A model generated the notes under the pieces. That model worked only from the letters and a program-made list of their open reading frames with translations. It did not search any database and was not told where the DNA came from. Shown one piece after another: positions 8,701 through 12,667 of a DNA stretch of 15,537 bases. The stretch is taken from assembly GCA_903832475.1 (NCBI GenBank), contig CAILBQ010000083.1:1-15537 (forward strand), read 5' to 3'. This stretch comes from an uncultured Acidobacteriota bacterium. Lineage in GTDB: Bacteria; Acidobacteriota; Terriglobia; Terriglobales; Acidobacteriaceae. Positions within the stretch are counted from its first letter, which is position 1, and the number at the start of each line of letters is the position of its first letter. A program made the translations under genes and the position numbers.

Positions 8701-8882
8701 AAAGCGCCCGCTTCCACCGCAAACCTGTCCTCCTGTGCGATCGCAGCCCTACAATCGCAGTCCTCCTTAGCAAGCGCCGCGGAGCCCCAGCGACAGGTCT
8801 TCGTCGCTGAGGTGGTCAAAGCGAGTCGAAGGGCTTGCGGTTGTCCTTTTGTTCTTCTCCTGATTAACAAGACCCAGGTTGC

Positions 8883-8914
8883 CCCATCCATGCCGGTCTT
8901 TGGGCATGGGTGGG
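8883..8914. repeat. REP-like hairpin preceded by TTGCCCC
   Basis: CCCATCCATGCC (8883-8894) pairs with GGCATGGGTGGG (8903-8914) with one G-T wobble and an eight-base loop. The flank GGTTGCCCC resembles the GGGTGCCCC in front of the other hairpins of this window, so it is probably a diverged member of the same set. Confidence 0.55.
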
Positions 8915-8950
8915 AAGAATCAGCCAACCGAGCCCTCCGCCAACAACACA

Positions 8951-9040
8951 CCGGGTGCCCCCGGTCTCGCTTCTGAGACCGGGGATTCACAACACCATGG
9001 CCGATAGCAAACCGGGTAGACCGGGGAAGGATCCCCGGCA
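8951..9040. repeat. Two-hairpin repeat unit, copy A
   Basis: A 90-bp unit nearly identical to 9276-9364. It starts CCGGGTGCCCC and contains a perfect 10-bp stem (8959-8968 with 8975-8984, loop GCTTCT). A conserved linker with CACCATGGCCGATA and AAACCGGGTA follows, then a second hairpin CCGGGG/CCCCGG (9021-9026 with 9033-9038). The two copies differ by a few substitutions and small indels. Confidence 0.85.
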
Positions 9041-9084
9041 ATGCAGCGCCTGCCCCCACGAAGGGGTTTCAACTCCTGGGGTCG

Positions 9085-9117
9085 CCGGGTGCCCCACATC
9101 TCGCTTTTGAGATGTGG
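9085..9117. repeat. REP-like hairpin with GGGTGCCCC flank
   Basis: The shared flank CCGGGTGCCCC is followed by a 9-bp stem CCACATCTC (9094-9102) with GAGATGTGG (9109-9117) and loop GCTTTT. The core CTCGCTTTTGAG matches the hairpins at 1432, 8959 and 9284, but the outer stem sequence is different on both arms while pairing is kept. Confidence 0.75.
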
Positions 9118-9180
9118 AGTCCATTTAAAAATGGGTGCATGCCATAAGTTCACCGAATACAGAATCGATTCTCCGGCAGA

Positions 9181-9261
9181 GCGCCAAAGGCGCGCCGTCA
9201 TACCAGCCCAGCCCATCGGGCTGGGTCATGCCACACCGGGAACCCGGAGGGCTGAAAGCCC
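9181..9261. repeat. Cluster of four small tandem hairpins
   Basis: Four consecutive inverted repeats lie within 81 bp: GCGCC-AAA-GGCGC (9181-9193), CCCAGCCC-ATC-GGGCTGGG (9207-9225), CCGGG-AA-CCCGG (9236-9247) and GGGCT-GAA-AGCCC (9249-9261). The tight packing suggests a REP/BIME-like composite element or a structured RNA. There is no transposase nearby. Confidence 0.65.
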
Positions 9262-9275
9262 GACCCACGAGTCTC

Positions 9276-9364
9276 CCGGGTGCCCCCGGTCTCGCTTCTG
9301 AGACCGGGGATCAACAGCACCATGGCCGATAACAAACCGGGTAGGCCGGGGATCATCCCCGGCA
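9276..9364. repeat. Two-hairpin repeat unit, copy B
   Basis: Second copy of the unit at 8951-9040, in the same orientation and 325 bp further on. First hairpin: 9284-9293 with 9300-9309, loop GCTTCT, identical to copy A. Second hairpin: GCCGGGGA/TCCCCGGC (9345-9352 with 9356-9363), longer than in copy A and with a shorter loop (TCA). Confidence 0.85.
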
Positions 9365-9386
9365 GCTCATGGCTCCGCTCGGCAAC

Positions 9387-9408
9387 CTGCCATATACAAA
9401 AGTAGCTG
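9387..9408. repeat. 22-bp direct repeat, copy 1
   Basis: Contains CATATACAAAAGTAGCTG and is identical over 22 bases to 9449-9470, which starts 62 bp later. It embeds the small dyad TAC-AAAA-GTA. It is AT-rich against a GC-rich background, which suits a protein-binding site better than a recombination scar. Confidence 0.6.
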
Positions 9409-9448
9409 GCACTTCCTCCGTCAAACTGGCGCACCCAGGCACAAAAAT

Positions 9449-9470
9449 CTGCCATATACAAAAGTAGCTG
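9449..9470. repeat. 22-bp direct repeat, copy 2
   Basis: Perfect second copy of the 22-bp repeat at 9387-9408. The spacer between the copies (40 bp) shows no similarity to either. It lies about 130 bp upstream of the first parS-like palindrome. Confidence 0.6.
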
Positions 9471-9596
9471 CCATGGCTTCCCCTATAAGCACAAACGAGG
9501 CAATTGCTGCGCAACTGGAAACCACGCGCAGCAAAGTACTTCCAACAAAAACGCTTGACAGGGCCTGCAACACTCGCTGGACCGGGCGCGATGGCA

Positions 9597-9616
9597 ATTG
9601 TTCCACGCGGAACAAT
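9597..9616. promoter_or_regulatory. parS-like site 1 (one mismatch)
   Basis: The 16-mer TGTTCCACGCGGAACA (9599-9614) differs from the parS palindrome TGTTCCACGTGGAACA at one base (T to C at position 10), which breaks the central dyad. The flanking AT and AT bases extend the symmetry to 20 bp as in sites 2 and 3. It may be a weaker ParB site. Confidence 0.65.
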
Positions 9617-9647
9617 CCCCGCATTTCCACTCAAAAATCGCCTCCAG

Positions 9648-9667
9648 ATTGTTCCACGTGGAACAAT
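9648..9667. promoter_or_regulatory. parS centromere site 2 (perfect)
   Basis: ATTGTTCCACGTGGAACAAT is a perfect 20-bp palindrome. Its core TGTTCCACGTGGAACA (9650-9665) fits the widely conserved chromosomal parS consensus TGTTnCACGTGnAACA, bound by ParB. It shares a 27-bp identical block with site 3 (9644-9670 and 9686-9712). Confidence 0.8.
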
Positions 9668-9689
9668 TTGAGATTTCGCAGACGGCCAG

Positions 9690-9709
9690 ATTGTTCCACG
9701 TGGAACAAT
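9690..9709. promoter_or_regulatory. parS centromere site 3 (perfect)
   Basis: Identical to site 2, with the core at 9692-9707. It lies 42 bp from site 2 (about four helical turns), while site 2 lies 51 bp from site 1. It is 101 bp upstream of the ATP-grasp gene start, so ParB spreading could cover that gene's promoter (inference). Confidence 0.8.
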
Positions 9710-9810
9710 TTGCAAACTCCAAAACCATGCCGGCCAATCAAGGCCCCGATGAGCCGGTACACTGAATGCGACAGGCCTCAGGACCAGATCTTTTTGGAGG
9801 AAATCACGGC

Positions 9811-10815
9811 ATGAAGAAAATCGGCGTTTTGTTCGGCATGGAAAACAGCTTTCCCGGCGCACTCGTGGAGCGGATCAACTCTCTCAAAGTCGACGGCATC
9901 TCCGCCGAATTTGTCGAAACCGGCGCCGTGCATCTCGACAAGCCCTGCCCTTACGCCGCCATCGTCGATCGCATCTCGCACGACATCCCCTTCTACCGCG
10001 CCTACCTGAAGCACGCGGCTCTGGGAGGGACGGCCATCATCAACAACCCCTTCTGGTGGTCGGCCGACGACAAGTTCTTCAATTACACGCTGGCCGCGAA
10101 GCTGGGCGTCGCTGTGCCGCCAACGGTGATCCTGCCGCACAAGAAATACCCCGAAAACACAAACCAGAACTCCATGCGCAACCTCGAAGTTCCGCTCGAC
10201 TGGGAAGGCGTCTTCCACTACGTCGGCGAGCACGGTTTCATGAAGCCCATTGATGGCGGCGGCTGGCGCGACGTATATCACATCCGCAATCGCGAAGAGT
10301 TCTTCAACGCCTACGATCACTCCGGCTCGCTGTGCATGATTTACCAGAAGGCCGTCAATTTCAAAGAGTACTTCCGCTGCTACGTCGTCGGTCAGAAGAA
10401 GGTGCACATCATGCCCTACGACCCCAGCCGGCCGCATCATGAGCGCTACGTGCAGGACCCTCCAAAGTATGAAAAGGGCTTGCTGAAGCGCGTCGAACAG
10501 GATGCGCTGAAACTGTGCCAGGCGCTGGGCTACGACCTGAACACGGTTGAATTTGCCGTGGAGGATGGCATTCCCTACGCCATCGACTTCATGAACCCCG
10601 CCCCCGATGCGGACTTGCATTCTGTCGGTGAAGCCAACTTCGAATGGATCGTTTCCGAAGTCGCCGCGCTGGCTATCGCCAAGGCGAAAGCCTCGCCGAT
10701 CAAGCCGGAGATCCGCGCAGCGGCCTTCCTCGGCGTCGAGACGAAAGCTGCCAAACCAGCCAAAGAAGCGGCGAAGAAAAAAGCTCCCGCCAAGAAAGCC
10801 AAGGCGGGCAAGTAG
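9811..10815 (+). CDS. ATP-grasp ligase-like protein with lysine-rich tail
   Basis: A 334-residue cytoplasmic protein. The ATG at 9811 is chosen because GGAGG (9796-9800) lies 10 bases upstream; the frame opens earlier at 9766 without such a signal. The fold looks like ATP-grasp, as in the glutathione synthetase/RimK group that ligates carboxylates to amines. A Rossmann-like N-terminal lobe leads to FMKPIDGGGWRDVY with a probable ATP-binding Lys145, and a strand-rich lid region follows. Then comes VEFAVEDGIPYAIDFMNPAPDA, in which Glu247, Asp259 and Asn262 would be the Mg-ATP ligands. The substrate is unknown. The last 24 residues are Lys/Ala/Pro-rich (10 lysines), resembling a histone-H1-like or nucleic-acid-binding tail. 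It stands alone, downstream of the parS cluster and convergent with the metallopeptidase gene 18 bp away. A TACACT (9758-9763) could be its -10. Confidence 0.8.
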   Translation: MKKIGVLFGMENSFPGALVERINSLKVDGISAEFVETGAVHLDKPCPYAAIVDRISHDIPFYRAYLKHAALGGTAIINNPFWWSADDKFFNYTLAAKLGVAVPPTVILPHKKYPENTNQNSMRNLEVPLDWEGVFHYVGEHGFMKPIDGGGWRDVYHIRNREEFFNAYDHSGSLCMIYQKAVNFKEYFRCYVVGQKKVHIMPYDPSRPHHERYVQDPPKYEKGLLKRVEQDALKLCQALGYDLNTVEFAVEDGIPYAIDFMNPAPDADLHSVGEANFEWIVSEVAALAIAKAKASPIKPEIRAAAFLGVETKAAKPAKEAAKKKAPAKKAKAGK

Positions 10816-10833
10816 CGATTCGCTGCTGGCGCC

Positions 10834-11787
10834 TCAGTTCGTGCGATGCTTCATGATGGCCTCGCGGACGGCAGCCAGCGGAGCCTTGGCGTCAAGAGTA
10901 TCGCCGCCTCGGGAAACTCCCAGCTGCTGCCAGAGAGCGGGCAGATCGACCGGCATCGGATGGGTGCTCCACTGCTTGTACATGTCGGTCAGCACAGTGG
11001 TGCCGGTGGCCTTGTCGCCAACTTCCAATGCCTTCATCAACGGCCAGTCGTGGTCGATGGTGCCGCCGGCGGCGACGACGGCGCGCAGCGCATCCTGAAG
11101 ACCCTTGCGATTGCCGGTCTGCTTGTGAATCTCGACATCGGCCACGAAGCAGAACAACGCCCCACCCCAGTACGTCCGGCCCCAGGTGTGGGTGCGGTCC
11201 ATGCCTTGATCGTTGGCGCCGGGCTCGCCTTTGGGCATGCCGTCCATCATGTCGTGCCAGACCTGCGCGGCCTGGAGTTCACCGGACTGCACGCGGGCGA
11301 TCGGTTCGATATAAGTGGCGAGGCCTTCCTCCATCCAATGCTGATCGTCGGGAAGTGTGGGAAAGGCCATGTGGGTCAGCTCGTGCGTCATGGTCCAGTC
11401 TTCCGTGAGTTCCTCCACCGTCGTGTGCTGGCCGAGACGGATGCGCGTGAAACCGGGGTCGCCATGCATGCCGCCCCAGGTCGTCCCCTGCACGATGCCA
11501 TCCTCGCCTGGAACGGTAACGATGAGAACACGGGCGCGAGGCACGGGAAATTTGCCGTAATAGACCACAACGGCATTTGCGGCTCGCTGAACCCAGGGAA
11601 GGATTTTGTCTTGCGCAAGGTCGAGTTCGCCGGCCGCAAAGTCCACCTGCAGCGCTGCTCCGGGAAGGGTCGGGTTTTTGGTGGCGACGACTTCGGCATT
11701 CCATGGACCGCGGTGCTGCGGCGGCTGGGCCTGGGTCGCGAACGACGGTAAACAGAACAGGGCGACACCTGCGAAAATTACGCGCAT
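10834..11787 (-). CDS. Secreted HExxH metallopeptidase-like protein
   Basis: A 317-residue exported protein. The ATG at 11787 is chosen over the upstream one at 11814 because a GGAAGGGAG run precedes it at good distance and because it begins a clean signal peptide (MRVIFAGVALFCLPSFA, cut near TQA|QPP). The catalytic signature is HELTH, with zinc ligands His135 and His139 and catalytic Glu136. WMEEGLATY follows 15 residues later and supplies Glu154 as the likely third ligand, the gluzincin (clan MA) arrangement. The rest matches no family I can name, and substrate specificity is unknown. The C-terminal part (about 205-317) is helical and resembles the helical domains of M1/MA-type peptidases. 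It lies 65 bp downstream of alkB on the same strand and may be co-transcribed with it, though no functional link is obvious. Confidence 0.75.
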   Translation of the reverse strand: MRVIFAGVALFCLPSFATQAQPPQHRGPWNAEVVATKNPTLPGAALQVDFAAGELDLAQDKILPWVQRAANAVVVYYGKFPVPRARVLIVTVPGEDGIVQGTTWGGMHGDPGFTRIRLGQHTTVEELTEDWTMTHELTHMAFPTLPDDQHWMEEGLATYIEPIARVQSGELQAAQVWHDMMDGMPKGEPGANDQGMDRTHTWGRTYWGGALFCFVADVEIHKQTGNRKGLQDALRAVVAAGGTIDHDWPLMKALEVGDKATGTTVLTDMYKQWSTHPMPVDLPALWQQLGVSRGGDTLDAKAPLAAVREAIMKHRTN

Positions 11788-11852
11788 CAGGCGCTCCCTT
11801 CCATGACACCGCAATTGCCGAACGGTAACAGTTCGACGCGAGAACGGCTGTC

Positions 11853-12500
11853 TCAGGTTACTTTGCGGAAGGTTAAGTTGTATCGATAAGGCCCGGTGAG
11901 GGGGTCGCTGCCGGGTTTGAGAGGCAGCACGCCATGGAAGCGCATGCGCGAGGGCCCTCCCCAGACCAGCACGTCGCCGTGCTCCAGCAGGATGCGACGG
12001 GTGGGATCAGTGCGGTTGAGGCCGCCCAGCAGAAAGGTCGCCGGCAGGCCCAGCGAAACAGAGACGATGGGCTGGGTGAGATCGCACTCGTGGCGATCCT
12101 GATGGAGGCCAAGCTTGACACCGGCCTGGTAGCGATTGACCAGTCCGGCGTCCGGCCGAAACCGCTCGAAGCCAGCCAGCCGGGCGGAGCGAACGGCGAT
12201 TTCATAGAAGACTTCCGGCATAGGCGGGCGGGCGCTAAAGGGGACAGCCGGCTGCGGGCTCGCGTAGCGGAAGCCGGAGTTTTCGTAGAGGCGATTGCGC
12301 GCGCCGCAGGCGGTCGAGACGATCATCATCGGCAGTCCGCTGGGCGTGGTGACGTTGCGGAAAGGCGCCGTCGCCTCGAGAGTCCGGACGGCTGCGAGCA
12401 ATTCGATGTCCTGCGAGGAAGCCAGGCCGCGCATGAGGACGGCGCCGGGGAAGAGCTCTTCGTGCGTCGGCGCCAGGGCGAGTTGGGAGAAGAGATTCAT
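11853..12500 (-). CDS. alkB: DNA/RNA oxidative demethylase AlkB
   Basis: A 215-residue Fe(II)/2-oxoglutarate dioxygenase that removes methyl groups from N1-methyladenine and N3-methylcytosine in DNA and RNA. The sequence follows E. coli AlkB closely: GAVLMRGLA near the start, a substrate-loop region with PFRNVTTPSG, then RPDAGLVNRYQAGVKLGLHQDRHE with the HxD iron pair. PIVSVSLGLPATFLLGGL and LLEHGDVLVWGGPSRMRFHG, which supplies the distal iron histidine, come next. The final RYNLTFR contains the 2-oxoglutarate-binding arginine. All key residues are present. The ATG at 12500 aligns best with the E. coli start; an ATG at 12515 would add five residues, and neither has a convincing ribosome binding site. 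It is divergent from the GH2 gene and upstream of a metallopeptidase-like gene. No Ada-like regulator is nearby. Confidence 0.95.
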   Translation of the reverse strand: MNLFSQLALAPTHEELFPGAVLMRGLASSQDIELLAAVRTLEATAPFRNVTTPSGLPMMIVSTACGARNRLYENSGFRYASPQPAVPFSARPPMPEVFYEIAVRSARLAGFERFRPDAGLVNRYQAGVKLGLHQDRHECDLTQPIVSVSLGLPATFLLGGLNRTDPTRRILLEHGDVLVWGGPSRMRFHGVLPLKPGSDPLTGPYRYNLTFRKVT

Positions 12501-12667
12501 GGCTGGGAACAGCATACTCCAAAAGCGAATAAAAGGCGAAAGAATATTCGCGAAGAAGATTCGTCTTGAAGCGAAATTGAATGTTCCCCGATCCAGCGGG
12601 AACTTCCGGTTGATAGTCTTGCGTTTCGAGTAAATAGCGTCGATTGGGGTCTGTGAAAGAGGAATGC
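12501..12667. promoter_or_regulatory. Divergent promoter region of alkB and the GH2 gene
   Basis: A 167-bp region driving two opposed genes. GCGAA occurs four times (12525, 12536, 12550 and 12571); the second copy forms a dyad with TTCGC at 12547-12551 around an AT-rich centre. A second dyad, GTTCCC (12583-12588) with GGGAAC (12598-12603), has a 9-base spacer. TTGATA (12610-12615) and TAAATA (12631-12636), 15 bases apart, are possible but poorly spaced promoter hexamers for the GH2 gene. AAGAGG (12657-12662) is its likely ribosome binding site. Confidence 0.4.

Larger units (their letters stand above)
8701..9810. other. 1.1-kb gene-free, repeat-rich region containing a parS cluster
   Basis: No open frame here has convincing codon use, a start signal or family resemblance. 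The short frames that exist run through inverted repeats. In order it holds: a nested inverted repeat (GCAAGC 8770-8775 with GCTTGC 8833-8838, enclosing AGCGAC/GTCGCT); a hairpin at 8883-8914; repeat unit A (8951-9040); a hairpin at 9094-9117; a small CCATTT/AAATGG hairpin at 9121-9134; four tandem hairpins at 9181-9261; repeat unit B (9276-9364); two 22-bp direct repeats (9387-9408 and 9449-9470); three parS-like palindromes (9597-9709); and the leader of the ATP-grasp gene. Confidence 0.8.

Noticed and set aside
8951..9364. Insertion sequence or transposon bounded by units A and B
   Set aside because: No transposase gene, no terminal inverted repeats and no target-site duplication are visible; the 235 bp between the units holds only hairpins.
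9387..9470. CRISPR array from the two 22-bp repeats
   Set aside because: Only two repeats, no further units, no cas genes; a two-copy direct repeat is not an array.
9353..9862. Open frames on both strands through the parS region (for example 9473-9814 plus, 9353-9862 minus)
   Set aside because: Their repeated CSTWNNL-like peptides come from translating the parS palindromes. They have no start signals or homology, and the plus-strand one overlaps the ribosome binding site of the next gene.
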